Shown piece by piece: positions 47,573 to 60,185 of a stretch of 64,000 nucleotides of DNA. This stretch comes from Humulus lupulus. Taxonomy: Eukaryota; Streptophyta; Magnoliopsida; Rosales; Cannabaceae. The DNA is taken from positions 140,098,297-140,162,296 of the forward strand of contig NC_084793.1 in the NCBI RefSeq assembly GCF_963169125.1, read 5' to 3'. The translations under genes were made by a program, and so were the position numbers. Every line of letters begins with the position of its first letter. Position 1 is the first letter of the stretch. The notes under the pieces are model-generated. The model worked only from the letters and a program-made list of their open reading frames with translations, did no database searches and was not told the DNA's origin.

Positions 47573-49063
47573 TAAATCCAAGCAGTATGTCATAATTGTG
47601 GTTGTCCTCACCCATTTGAGTAGTGCATGGTAGTTGAGATGAACAAATATAATGGGAAATTTCAATAGGCAAACTAATAATCCATTCTCCAAGCTTTTCA
47701 ATCAAGGGTGGAGAAATCAGCCTAATTTTGCATGGAGAAATAATGAAGGTTCTCAACAAATTCAGCAGCCTATGCTTCAATCTCCACCTCAAGCACTGCT
47801 ACAGCCATTGGAACTACCTGTTGCTCAAGAGAAGATAAATGAGTTACAAGTTGCATTGTTAACTCTGGCCATTTCTCAATCTCAATTTATGACATAAACT
47901 CGCTCATCCACCAGGAGTCTTGAAATGCAAGTTGGTCAGTTGGCAAATATGTTACAAAGCAGGCTCAAGGAAATTTTCCAAGTAATATAGAGGTGAATCC
48001 TAAAGAGCAGTGCAATGCAATCTCTTTGAGGAGTGGGAAGAAGTTAGAAGAGCTAGTCAATAAGTCTATACCTGCACCAAAAGTTGATGTTAAGAATGAG
48101 GGTAAGGTAAAAGAAGAGGTTATTATAGATCCTGAGAAGAAACAGTCACCAGTGAGTTATGAGCACCACATCAAGATTCCATATCCTCAGTGACTTCAAA
48201 AGATGACACTTGACAAGAAATTTTTGAAGTTTCTAGACATTTTTAAAAAACTTCACATTAACATACCTTTTGCCGAGGCACTTGAACAAATTCCAAGCTA
48301 TGTGAAGTTTATGAAGGAAATCTTGTCAAAGAAAAAAAAAGTTGGAGGATTATGAGACAGTGGCGCTTACTGAGGAGTGCAGTGCTATTTTGCAGAAGAA
48401 ACTACCTCCCAAGCTTAAAGATTCGGGTAGTTTTGCGATTCCTTGCTCAATAGGAGATACTGTTATGACCAAGGCCTTATGTGATTTAGGGGTTAGTGTA
48501 AATTTAATGCCCTTATCTAACTTTCGGAAGCTGAATTTGGGAGAAGCCGCCCCACTACTGTGTCCTTACAAATGGCAGACCGCTCTGTTAAGCAACCTCG
48601 TGGAGTAATTGAGGATGTCTTAGTTAAGGTTGGTAAATTTATTTTCCTTGCTGATTTTATTATTCTAGATATGGAGGAAGAAGCAAACATTCCCATTATT
48701 TTGGAAAGACCATTCTTAGCCACAGGGAGAGCACTAATTGACGTACAAAAGGGGGATTTGAAGCTGTGAGTTCAAAACGAAGATGTAACATTTAATGTTT
48801 TTGCAGAAATTGATATTCCAACTTGTTGTAGAGTGGATGTGGTATGTAGTGGTGGTAGTAATTTGGAAACCACCAAGAGAAAAACCAATGCTGAAATTGG
48901 TAGTCGAGCAGTTCGTCATTGTTTGAAGTGGTTCTATAGTGGGAAGGCTCGAAGGCTACACGAGTGGTGGAAGGCTTCGACAATTAGCAACATCAAAAGA
49001 AGAGTTTTTGCTTATGACACTATGGCTCTAAATGATGAGCGGAGTGGACTTGACCCGAGTTGA
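47573..49063 (+). pseudogene. Athila-like gag C-terminus and aspartic protease; rest of pol deleted
   Basis: Gag tail: NQGWRNQPNFAWRN, a QVGQLANML segment and ISLRSGKKLEE (47652-48060), then PYPQ ... FLKFLDIFKKLHINIPFAEALEQIPSYVKFMKEIL (about 48180-48330). Protease: KLPPKLKDSGSFAIPCSIG, catalytic region ALCDLGVSVNLMPLS (about 48474-48520), then in another frame [24 protein letters not shown] (48690-48769). The text then jumps to a short C-terminal tail ending at TGA 49063. Stops at 47895 and 48191 and frameshifts near 47970, 48345 and 48560 occur. Wording matches the Athila group. Confidence 0.82.
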
Positions 49064-50732
49064 ATTTTAATGAAGGAAGTGAGCATCCAGTTGGAGACGT
49101 TAAACAAAGCGCTTTTGGGAGGCAACCCAATGTTATTTTTAATTCGAGTTTTTATGAGTTTGTAGTTTTTATTTTCTTTTAAACTCTTTTTAATTTTTGT
49201 TCTTAGGCTTAGATTTTATTTTCAGTAATCTTTAGTTTAGTTTGTAATTTTTGAATTGTGAAATACATGAAAAAAAAGAAGAAAAAAATATATATCTTTA
49301 TGAACTTTCCAATCACCACCTTCGTCACCTCCATTTTGATGATGTTTAGCAGGACTGTTGGTAAATTTTCTTTCCTTGTCTTTTTATGTCACATTGGGGA
49401 CAATGTGTCATTCAAGTTTGGGGGAGGAGTCTTACTATTTTGTGTGTCTGTGTTGTGTTGTTAGTTTGTGTTTGTTGTTGTTTGAGATTTATTTTAGTTA
49501 AATGTTGTGTTGTGTTTATGTGAATCAAGTTGTCAATGCTAGCCTATGATATGAAAGAAAATTTCATGCAAATTTTTGAAATTTTTTATCAATTGAATCC
49601 GTGTGCTAGGTTAGTCTGCATTGGTAGTTTTTTTTCGATCCATAAAAAAATTGAATGTTTAGCCATGATTAAAAAATTCTTTGCAATTTGAATTTGAATG
49701 TATGCATTATTAAAAAAAATTGGCTTGTGGTTTGATGAATGAATGAATCTAGAACTTGCTTGTTTATCATTTGAGACGAAATCCTAGATGAGATATGCTT
49801 AGGAAAGTGATTTAGGAAATTTCTTGGAACGTTTGAGCCTTTCAAGCCAACCCAAAAGTAATTTTCCATTGTTACCCTTGTTGAGCCTAAAATTATCATT
49901 TTTGTTGCTTGACACCAATTGTGACCCAAATAGATATTTTTTTAGTTTTCTTTCCTTTACCAAATTACTATGAGCATATGGATAAATATTTGGGAATGAA
50001 TTGTAATGGGATGTGATTAGTTTTGTGATTTGGTGTATTGTAATTAAGAGTAAAAAGGTTGAGAATTGAAAAAAAAATACAAAAAAAAGCCAAATAATAG
50101 AAGTTTAAAAATCCAAGCTACACTCTTGTTATGCATTCACAAAAACAAGTTTGGGGGAGTTTAGTTTGAATATAAAAAAAAATGATTTGAATGATCAAGT
50201 GAAATAAGTGTTTCTCAACCTTTACTTGGATTCACGTGGGGTTTACTTTGGGAGAATTGTTGGTTTGTAAGTTCATATACTTATGGTAATTTGGAGCCTA
50301 AATGACATATATCTACCCATTGCCTAAGCCTATTGTTATGAGCCTAAAGTCCTAGTGATTCTTGAGCATATTTTGTCTACATTAGTGGAGAGTGGTGAAC
50401 AATGCAGGCATATGGATCAATGGTTTGATGGGTTGATGGTGAGTTCTTGGCATGCATACATAGATTCAATTTTTGAGTAATTTTTGTGGTTATGGTTGAA
50501 TAGGCATTTTTGGATTGAATCAGGCTATCGGTGTGGTTTAACTGAAATTCTGGATTGTTTCTACAAATTGGGATTTTGGACTTTTGTGTGATATTTTCTG
50601 ACATTGAGGCTAATTCATTGTTGTTGAATTGATTCATGAGTTTGTGTCGTCTGTGTTTTTGAGTTTTCTAGTTTTGTGAGTTTAGTGTGAGTCTTTACTC
50701 GCGGGCGAGTAAAGGATAAGTTTGGGGGAATT
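49064..50732 (+). other. Athila 3' non-coding region
   Basis: No reading frame is supported. The phrase AAGTTTGGGGGA occurs near 49415, 50149 and 50719, the last directly before LTR2 as the likely polypurine tract. Long untranslated 3' regions are normal for Athila elements. Confidence 0.65.
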
Positions 50733-52224
50733 TGTTAGGTTCATTTTAGGTTTGTTTTAGAGATTCTTTTATGTTATGTTTTTAGTTATTTAGGATTTGT
50801 TTAGTGCAGATTTATGCTTGTTTTCTTCTTGTTTCAGGTTTTAATGGTCAAATACATAATATGGAGTGAAATGAGAAGAAACATGTTAGATATGATGAAT
50901 AAGATGGATTTAGTGTTGATTGTGGAGTTTCAAGACATTATGTGTGGAAAATACTATATTGAAGATGCTTAACACATGTCGTTTATGCTTTATAACGCAA
51001 GTCTGAAAATTCAAGGCAACTTTTGACCATGCTTTATTCACTTTCTAGAAATACTTCTTTAAATACAAGTTGTAGATATGTTTCTTAGCTTTCCATAGCT
51101 TTTTGAATCATTCAATTCAGAGTTATATTGAAGGCGTTATGATCAAAATACGATGAGTTGACGCTACATGCTATTCGAGACGAGTTTAGTTTTATTCTGT
51201 ACAAAGTAACCCCCAGAGCTATTATACAGCGCCCCAACACTGTCGAGAAACAGAGAACATGGTTTAATGCAGGTTGTAGCACCTAGGCGCTACATTTCAG
51301 CGCCCCGGCGCTAGGGTCCGTATGGAAACATAATTTAGGGGAATTTTCAGGGGTAATCTTCTCTTTTCATGCAAAAATGAATTAGGGTCTATAAAAGCTT
51401 CCTTAATGACATTTTTAAGGAGGAAGGAGATTAGATTAAGCAAGAAGGAGAAGAAACAAAATACTAGAGTTCTTTTTCTTTATCTTTTGATTTAGACTGT
51501 GTTAAATTCTATGTTTATATTTGATTTAATCATGTTTATGAACTAAATTTCTAGTTAGGTTTTCTAATTGACTCTCTTGAAACTCTATTATGATTTAATA
51601 CATTTATCTATTTCTTCTTCATCTGAAATCTATTCAATTTGTATTTATTGTGTATGTGATTAACTGTGCACATTTTACATATGATTTATGAATTTGAATC
51701 AAAATCTGAAAAGTGAGATTTAAATATGCTAAATATGAATAGACATAGATTTCAATTTAGAATGAGAGTATCAAATTAGTTTATGTGATTTAGGGTTGTA
51801 TTCATTGCTTCCTCTTGTTTGACTTGACCATAGAAATATAGGGAATTCACACTAGGTCGAGTTTTCTATTTCTTAACTCAAATAGTTAACACTTTTGCAT
51901 GCCTATCATTTCAGTGAGAAGAGTTTCAGTAGTAATGGCATAAAAGAATAATAGAGTGGATAGTAGAGAAGATTATGATTCCTAATTGTTTCATAGTGAA
52001 TTTAATCCTTGTGTTCTTGTTATTATTTGATTTTTGTAATTTTCATTTAATTTTGTTTTCTTGTTTTCAAATTTCACAAATCCAGTTTTCATTAGCCAAA
52101 TAGAAACTAGAAATTAATTTTTTGGTAATTGATAAATCAATCTTCGTGGGACGATACTCGTTCTTATCGAGATTTATTACAAATTGCGATTACGTATATT
52201 TGCGTAGCTATAAAATTCACAACA
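50733..52224 (+). repeat. Athila-like LTR, second copy
   Basis: TGTTAGGTTC ... TTCACAACA, 1492 bp, preceded by a purine tract and followed by TSD AGGAC. Confidence 0.88.
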
Positions 52225-54000
52225 AGGACTGCCATAAAGGGACAGACACTGTCAGATTTCATCGCCGAATGCATGCGAAACCACGAAAGACATGGGGAAG
52301 CCCTGGTGGTTGGACCCACATGGAAGCTATACGTTGATGGATCATCAAATGAAAATGGTGCCAGAGCAGGCCTCATTTTGGTATCCCCCGAGGGGCACAG
52401 GGTTCACAACGCCCTAAGATTTGGGTTTGACGCCTCAAATAATGAAGCAGAGTATGAGGCACTTATTGCTGGTCTCCGAGTAGCACTTGAGCTCAATGTT
52501 GAGAACCTTGAGACTTTTAGTGACTCGTAGCTTATAGTTAATCAGGTACTCGGGAGTACCAGGTCCGGGGAACAAAAATGGACGCTGACTTGGCGAAGAC
52601 CCAAGAAATGCTACACAGCTTCAAAATATTCACCATTCAACAAGTGCCACGGGAATAGAACTCTAATGTTGATGCCCTGGCCAAGCTTGCAACTGCCAAG
52701 GATGTTGACCTGATCAACGTAGTCTCCATTGACTACTTGGCTGCTCTGAGCATCTCAACTCCCCAGAAAGTGGAAGAGGTCCAGGCCAAGGATGGTTGGA
52801 TGGAGCCTATAGTAAAATATCTTGTCTCTGAGGAGTTACCACAGGATAAGAAAGTAGCTCGGAAGCTGCTTTACCAGGCACCTCGGTATGTTATCATGGA
52901 AAACAAACTGTATAGGCGAGGATATTCATTGCCCTTACTCCGATGTGTGTCCAAGCAAGAAGCTAGTCTGATACTCTGAGAAGTGCATGAGGGCTTTTGC
53001 GGAGACCACGTTGGGGGCAGAGGCTCGCCAAAAAGATCTTGAGACAAGGGTACTTTTGGCCCCCCATGAATGGAGACGCGATGGACTATGTCAAGAAGTG
53101 TGACAAGTGCCAACACTTCACCAACATACCTTGAGCTCCTCCAAATGAGCTCACATAGATGACAAGTCCTTGGCCCTTTCTCGGTCTGGGGCATCAACTT
53201 TATTGGGTCATTGCCCACGGGAAAAGGAGGAGTGAAGTATGCAATAGTGGTGCTCGAATACTTCACAAAGTGGGTCAAGGCAAAGCCACTCACTGCGATC
53301 ACCTCCAAGATGGCACAGGACTTCATCATCAAGAACATAGTTTGCTGCTACAGGCTCCCAAGGAAGATAGTCTCTCACAATAGTCTTCAGTCTGACAACG
53401 AGGTGTTAACGAACTTCTGTAAGTAGTATGGGGTTATGAAGAGCCTTTCCTCCATGGCCCACCCACAAGCAAATAGACAGGTGGAAGCAGGTTACAAGAC
53501 GCTCAAAGCCACCTTGAAGAAAAAGCCTGAACAAGCGAAGTGCGCTTGGCTCGAGGAGCTGCCTAGGGTATTATGGAGTTACCGAACCACTGCCAGGACC
53601 TCCATTGGCCACTCGCTATTCTCTATGACCTATGGGTATGAGTCCATGCTCCTGGTTGAGACACCAATCTCCACGCATCGACGGGATACGTATGATCCGA
53701 CCAAAAACACGCTTTACTCTGAGAGTCCCTGTACCTAGTGGAGGAGCTCTGTGAAGCTTCTCAACTTTGAGGAGCGTCCTACCAGTAGAAAGTAGTCAGA
53801 TATTTCAACTCTAAAGTGAAGGATATAAAGTTTGGGGTCGGGGATTTGGTCTTGCGAAGAGTCTTCTTAGCCACCCGAGACCCTAGTGCGGGAGTTCGGA
53901 AACCTAACTGGGAGGGCACATACCAAGTCGAGAGAGTTGTATGTCTGGGGACATACAAATTAGCTTGACTGAATGGAATATTGATACCCCATGCCTGGAA
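52225..54000 (+). pseudogene. Tat-like gypsy RNase H and integrase
   Basis: RNase H (52225-52530): AIKGQTLSDFIAEC, LYVDGSSNENGARAG (Asp), NNEAEYEALIAG (Glu), ETFSDS (Asp), then TAG at 52528. Integrase: zinc region APRYVIMENKLYRRGY ... HEGFCGDH ... CDKCQH (52860-53115), core KYAIVVLEYFTKWVKAKPL (53229-53288; one catalytic Asp reads Glu), HPQANRQVEAGYKTLKATL (53460-53520), LPRVLWSYRTTARTSIG. Breaks: TGA 52977, frameshifts near 53010 and 53060, TAG 53425, and others after 53738. The order fits the Tat branch. Confidence 0.85.
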
Positions 54001-55564
54001 TGTCGAGCATCTTTGCCGGTATTACTAGTGATATCAGCATTAAATTTATTAATTTTTATATCTCGTTGTAGCCTTCGAGCACAGTTATGGAAAACGCTTG
54101 CTGGCCTGGACAAGTGAATGCAGACTAGTCTCCAAACACTTGGGGGCATGGAGTTAGGGCAGCCTCATAGAGTGCCACAACTCGTAGAGGATGGCCTAGG
54201 AAACTAAGCTTGTCAAAAGTGGAGTAAGCCTAGTGTCAATACCCTGAGAATATAAGAACATACGAAACTAAAAAGTCTTGAGTCTGTGACCTAAGAAACT
54301 AAGCTTGTTCAGAGCGGAGTAGGCATAGTGTCTAGATACTGAAGACTAAGAATCCTAGTTGCGACTTAGGTCACCTCCCACGGACATTGCACTAGAGGAG
54401 AACTGACAAGTACCTTGATCTTGAGATTCAAATGGAAGACCGAGTCCTTTGTACTTGGTCCTAAGGCATGGACTTGGGTTACCTTGACACTGGGCCCAAG
54501 GAGCACTGACCAAGTCCTCGGTAAGCCACAAGCAAAAATAGCATCGGGAAGTCAGTGACTTGGGAAGTTAACTTACACTCGGAGTCAGGAATCGACCCTA
54601 GGAGTAAAAATCCCAAGTAGCATGAGTACGGACTGAGGTTGCCTCCCGAGGACACTATGCCCGAGGAGTAATGACCTAGTCCTATGATCTTGAGATGTGA
54701 ACGAAAGCCCGAGACATTGGAACTCAGAACTAGAACTGGAGTGTCACGAAAAATTTACTCTAAGGTTCGGGAACTCAATTACTTGAAGCTAGGATAATGA
54801 GTTCACGACTTCCACATGATTAGGTCCCGAGTTGTGTACTCAGGGGGCAAATCAAGAGGCCCAAGCTGACCCACTGGTGACCACATACCTGGGGAGCAGG
54901 TAGCTTAGTGTGAATGACCTCCTAGGGTCCCAAGTAGTTGGGACTCAAGGATGCAGGAAGACATTAAAGTTACTTTAAAGGACATCAAGCCTAGAAGACA
55001 ACACTAAATGTCCTAAGCGTCAAACACTAAGGCTAAACCCTACAGTGCAAACATACCTCCTCAAAGCCCGAGTTGTTGAAACTCGAAGGCGTAGGATAGT
55101 TAAGGGCCCTCACTTGACCCCGCATCAAAGTTACTCTTAGTACCACGAGCCTACAAAGAAACAGAAAATGCACAAGTGTCTAGACACTAATAGGAAGATC
55201 TTCAAGATCTAAGTACCGCATGCTAGCCTTGTCCTGAGTTGTTGAAACTCGGGGACGTAGCGGCCAGGTGTACCACTTGACCTCATGTTAAAGTTAATCT
55301 CGAGGACCGTGAGCCTATATAGCAACACTAAATGCTTAAAAATTGTCTAAGTACAAAGAGAAGTTGATAAAGACTTGAGTCTTCAAGACTCAAGCAAAAT
55401 ACCTAAGTCAACGACTTGGGACTCTCGTGAGTTACATTACGTTGAGTTGAGAAAACCAATTTAAAAGAAAAAACAATGTAATAGTGGTACTAAACTAGTA
55501 CAAAAGTTAATGCTCACGGGCTCGAGCTTAAATTGTTTATGGAAAGCAGGCCTAATTAAGAGAG
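54001..55564 (+). other. Tat-like 3' non-coding region with degenerate repeats
   Basis: No coding frame on either strand. Loosely repeated phrases: AAACTAAGCTTGT near 54200 and 54295; TGATCTTGAGAT near 54416 and 54690; GAGTTGTTGAAACTCG near 55067 and 55235. Such long, repeat-rich 3' regions are typical of Tat/Ogre elements. Confidence 0.6.
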
Positions 55565-56538
55565 TCACACCAAATGGCCTTCCAGGACCTCCTCCACCAA
55601 GTCATTGATTGGGTCCACTTTCGAAGCCTTCTCGACCTTACGAGCCATAGTCTAAGCCGCCTCCGCAGTTTGGGTTGCCCGTAGACGTTCTTCGAAGAGG
55701 AGTTTGTACTTCTCATGTTCTCCCGTGAAGTCCAAGATAATCTTCTGATTATGAAACCAGGCCACGTAAAAGGCTTCCTCAGCAATAGTCTCAACTTCCT
55801 ACTTGAGTTTGTCCAATTGATGCTGAGAGGACATGTTCCTCTCCTTGGCTTGGATGGCCTTTCTCTCACCAAGCTTGGCTCTATTGTTGGCTTCCTTGAG
55901 CTCCTCTTGAAGCTGGGGAATCTCTCAGAATCCCCAAGAAACCTCTATCGTTGCCTTCTTAGCATCCTCCTTAGCCTTTTGCAACTCTTCAACAGCCTTA
56001 AGGGTAGCCTCCTCGAGGTCCCGAGAATGTTTTTGCTTGGCTTCCAAGGCGGCCTGAAGGTGAGTGAGCTCTTCTGGAGGGGCTTAGATCTTTTCCTTTA
56101 GAACAACTATCTTTTCTTGGGCCCGCTAGAGTTCATATGATTTCTCCATCATGATATTGCCTAAGCGTTGACAAGCCAAGGCAGACTGCATAAAAAGAAA
56201 AATTAGTTCAAGTATTGTGGCGGGTAAGTAAAGTAAGATCATGAGAAGTGGTGAAGTACCTAGATAGTGGCATACCGACAATAAGCAAAGAGAGAGGCCT
56301 CGTTGCTGTCACCCAGCTGGGCAAAGTTGTGGGCGGTCAGCTCACACATGGTTGAACTAACCCCTTGGGGAGCTCGGCTGCGAGAGGGACAACAACTCCC
56401 CCTAGCTTGGCAGAGAAAAGAGTGTCCAGCTCTGCCCGACCTATTGGAGGCACAATAGGTCACTCTCTCAGAGGCATCACTTGGCGTAGGGCCTCGCAGT
56501 ATCATGAAGATTTTTGTAGACCAAGAGATAGCTGGCAT
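55565..56538 (-). pseudogene. Antisense coiled-coil reading frame of the Tat-like element, two exons
   Basis: On the minus strand, exon 1 (about 56538-56260) ends in CELTAHNFAQLGDSNEASLF...YATI; a 74-bp intron (56259-56186, GT...TGCAG) leads to exon 2 (56185-55565), a long charged Glu/Lys/Ala-rich heptad-like stretch (LQAALEAKQKHSRDLEEATL, AVEELQKAKEDAKKATIEV, LQEELKEANNRAKLGERKAI). Four to five TAG/TAA/TGA stops interrupt it. Tat elements are known to carry extra antisense ORFs between pol and the 3' LTR, so position and strand fit. Function unknown. Splice sites are read by eye. Confidence 0.6.
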
Positions 56539-56549
56539 GGAAATTAGTT

Positions 56550-58500
56550 TTTCATTTTCAACTTTGTATTAAGTTCTTTCTCTAGAAACTATGTTTTTAG
56601 ATTCCTTATTTGATGAATAAAGAACTTTAGTATTTCTTTTGAATAATAAATTCAGTTATTATTTTTTGAAATATACTTGTTCCATCTACGTCGTCAATGA
56701 GTATAAATGATAATTATGAATTATTCATTATTGTACAAATCATAGATTTAAAAAGACAATTTTTATTCCAATTCCAAATAAGTGAAACATATATGTGAAT
56801 TATTTTTTAGATTGAATTGTAATTAATTAGACAGATAAAACAAATAAAAGATAGTCTTTTATTGCAACCATTCAATGGTTCTCTCCGAGTTTATACAGTC
56901 TATTAATTAAAGTTAACCAAAAAGACCTTTCTCTAACAAAGGCTTAAAAATCACATAATTTTTTAGCTAATACAAAAAGATGTATGTTGAACCTTTTAAT
57001 GTTCAAAGCTAAAAGAGATAATAAATAGTAAGTCAATATTGATCGACATTTATTTAAGATATGTTTAACTTTGATCAAATGCAAAGAAAATTCCTAGAAA
57101 TTTTTTATGCAACATTAAAAGTAAAGTCACTTAGAGACTTGTTTGATCTGATCAAAAGGAAGTCTAAACTCAAATTTGGAATTCAAGAAATTTGCATGTG
57201 AACTTGGAATTCAAATCCAACTCACATACAACTAAAATGCTAAGCATAATTAGCATTTTGGAAATGGAATGTAATCATATTAGATAAGATTGAATAGATA
57301 ATGAGAAATCATTATCGTCTTTATTATTTCTATAATTTTAACACTTGTTATACTCTCTACATGGTTGATTGTACAACATCAAAGACTTAGAAGTTGGGAT
57401 TCACAAGTGGTTATGTGAATAAATTGAAAATTTTCCATAAAGTCATTTAGTGAAACTGTTTAATAATCATAAAAGATTACAGAAGAGTTTGTATATCTTT
57501 AAATGCTACTTTAATGAAGCATGATTATTACAATAACTATATTTTCTAGTTAAGTTGTACTAGAAATAATGACTACAAGTCAAGTAAGCGAGTTACTGAT
57601 AATTAACAATGACAAAACCAAGGAATATCACAAATTTTGTAAAGCATAGTAATAGTGGGAGTGTTAGTTAGTAACTACTCCATTACAAATGTAAAGATAG
57701 TTAAATTGTGTGTAACACAATCTAACTATACTTCATTCACATACTAGTATATGAAATGAAAAAGTTTTACAAAAAATAATGTTTTAAACACCATGAATCA
57801 AGAAATGGAATTTGGAATTCTATGACATCTGGACTCTTGAACATCCAACTAAAGTTCATTGAACTTCAATTTGAACAAGATATTAATGATGAATAGGAGA
57901 ATAGAGGAAAGTACAAACTTTTCAAAGTTAGGTTAATAGCCAAAGGCTATGAACAAAAAAGAAGAATTTATTACTTTAATAAATATCTTCTACTATAACC
58001 AAACTTGAATTTGTTTACATACTCTTATTCACTACTTTATGCATGGATTATGAGAATAGTCTAAATAGTCTTTACTGGAATGGCTGACATAACAAAATCA
58101 TTTGTAGATCTCGACTAGAAAGATTCTGTTGTGATTCTTATTCTTAATATTGACAACGTTCCAATCATTGGTAATGAGGTAGAGAAAACATCAATAGAAA
58201 AGAAATGGTTAGCTCAACATTTATGAATATTGAATTTAGAAAAGCTAAGAGTGTTCTGTACATTCAATTCTATAGAGATTGAAAGAAAAATCCTTAGGCT
58301 CTGTCTCAAGCAACTTATATAGATAAGAAGCTTAAATAATTTAGTTTACAAAATCCAAGAAATACTTTTTTCCTTCTCGGTAAGGAGGATGTATTATCTA
58401 AATAATAAATGTCCATTTATTCTTTTACTAAAAAATAGGACATGGACAGCATTCCTACAACCCAGTGATAGACTGTTTAATATATCGAATGTTATATTTT
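56550..58500 (+). pseudogene. Strongly decayed Ty1/copia remnant
   Basis: A weak reverse transcriptase outline at 57895-58330: KLFKVRLIAKGYEQK, then ILNIDNVPIIGNEVEKTSIEKKWLAQHL where the YVDD box has become NIDN, then a SYVLGIKI-like and ALSQATYIDK-like piece. Stops are dense. 56550-57880 has only AT-rich sequence with faint copia-like words. Not worth calling exact ends. Confidence 0.55.
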
Positions 58501-58599
58501 TGAACTAACATTTGTTAAACGGTGGGAATAGTCAGCAGTTATCAATCCATTATGGATTGAATATGAAATTCCGTATTTTATGATTACCAACTCTATTTT

Positions 58600-59870
58600 T
58601 AATTAAATGTTGAATAAAAGGTTCGTACTGGAACAGATATTCTGTAGCTACAGACATAGATTCTATAACTACAAAAATACACAACAGAAGGATAAAATAG
58701 AAAAATAAAAAACACAGAGTTTTTTCTACGTGGTGTCAATATCCTTTAGGATATTACTAGTCCGCGTGGCCATGCCTAGAGATATGATTCATTAATAAAG
58801 TTTCTAAAAAATACAAAGTATTTGACTTAAGAAAAGATTAGACTCCCTCTAATATAATGTTGCAAGCTTGATGTATTTTCCACTTGATGAATGAACCTTG
58901 TTGAAACTTCAAGAACTCGAACTCCCTTCGATTTACTTGAAGAGTGCTTGCTTCCTCTCATGGCAAGACTAGGATGAACCTTCTCCCGATGGTTTGCTAT
59001 TTGTTCTTCTCTTTGTTGAATTGTTTCAATACACAAAACACATACAAAGATACAACATCACAGAGGTATAGCCGAACCACTAACCTCTACACAAGAAACA
59101 CTCTTTTTCTAAAGATAAAAAAAATAAGTTTAAGAATAGACAAAAGACTTAACCTAGACAATGCTGCTATGGTAAGTATTTAGAAACAAATATACTCACA
59201 TAAGATAGCCTTTATGAGATCTGAACACAGATAGCTCACTAGAAAATGTTTCCTTAAATAACCAATCAATTACATTGAATCATCCCTGATTTGAGGAACC
59301 AGGCATACCCATTGCAAGATCCTATCTTCGGTTTTAATGAGGATCAATTCGATCCTATCTGTTTAAATCTGGTCATAAGAATCAGGTAGTCAAATAAAAT
59401 CAGCCAGATATAAAATAAATCAACATTTATTATTTGATTCATATGTTAAAAGCTAAATATATTGTCAAACCTTCTATAAATAGAATAGATTGATATAATC
59501 AACTTTTTATATAATCAGAACATAACTGTGAACGGATTAAAAATGAAATAATCTTCAATTAAATACCGAGATTACAAGAAATAAATCAAAAAATATTTTG
59601 TCAATGGAATTTACAATCTCCCCATTTGACACTTTGATTGGCAAAATATTTTCAATGTATATACCCAAGAAGAATCTACAAAGAATAAATGTTAGAAAAA
59701 ATGAGAGTATACAATACTCCCCTTGCACATGAGAGTTACTAACACATAGAACAAATAAACATGTTGACTTTTAAAGAAAAAGTTTAACACACAACTCCCC
59801 CTAAAAATAGGGTCCAGAGTTGTAACCAACAATAAAAAATAAAAAATGGCAAGTTTCGGCTGGAAAGTTT
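58600..59870 (-). mobile_element. Copia LTR and interior end on the minus strand
   Basis: Minus strand: interior end GCCAATCAAAGTGTC, purine tract AAATGGGGAGAT (59616-59627) then LTR start TGTAAATTCC at 59615. A TATA-like TCTATTTATAGA lies at about 59472-59483. The LTR left end (near 58600) is not resolved. The interior piece 59616-59870 has no gene. The ORFs at 58827-59183 lie inside the LTR and show no domain. Confidence 0.6.
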
Positions 59871-60185
59871 TTATGGTTAATTTTTTAATAATGTTTGTTT
59901 TCCTTTTTAGGTGTGTCTAATTGGGGTATACAAATTGTGTGGGATTTGGTAAATAAAATAAATTCTTGATTGAGAGTTACTTGTTTTGTGTCTCTTTATT
60001 ACAAATATTTAGTTTCCTTTTCTTATTTTTTCATTTTAGGTAACTACCCACTTCGTCTCTTTTTAAACTCCTCACCCACGATCACCTCTATCACTCTCTG
60101 TTATTTTTCTTCTTCTTAGTCTCTCCTTCTCTTCTCGTATTCTTGTGGTTTCTCTGGTTCCTTGTTTTTTTTTATCATCATAGGA

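Larger units (their letters stand above)
44732..52224 (+). mobile_element. Athila-like gypsy element, duplicated and rearranged
   Basis: TSD AGGAC at 44727-44731 and 52225-52229. LTR1 44732-46252, a copy of downstream Tat sequence 46253-47572, partial Athila interior 47573-50732, LTR2 50733-52224. Both LTRs are followed by the same Tat sequence beginning AGGACTGCC, so the block LTR plus about 1.3 kb of host is present twice (44732-47572 and 50733-53542). No reverse transcriptase or integrase core of its own remains. Confidence 0.82.

Noticed and set aside
54001..55564. A protein gene in the Tat 3' region
   Set aside because: Stops in all frames on both strands and loose repeated phrases; treated as non-coding.
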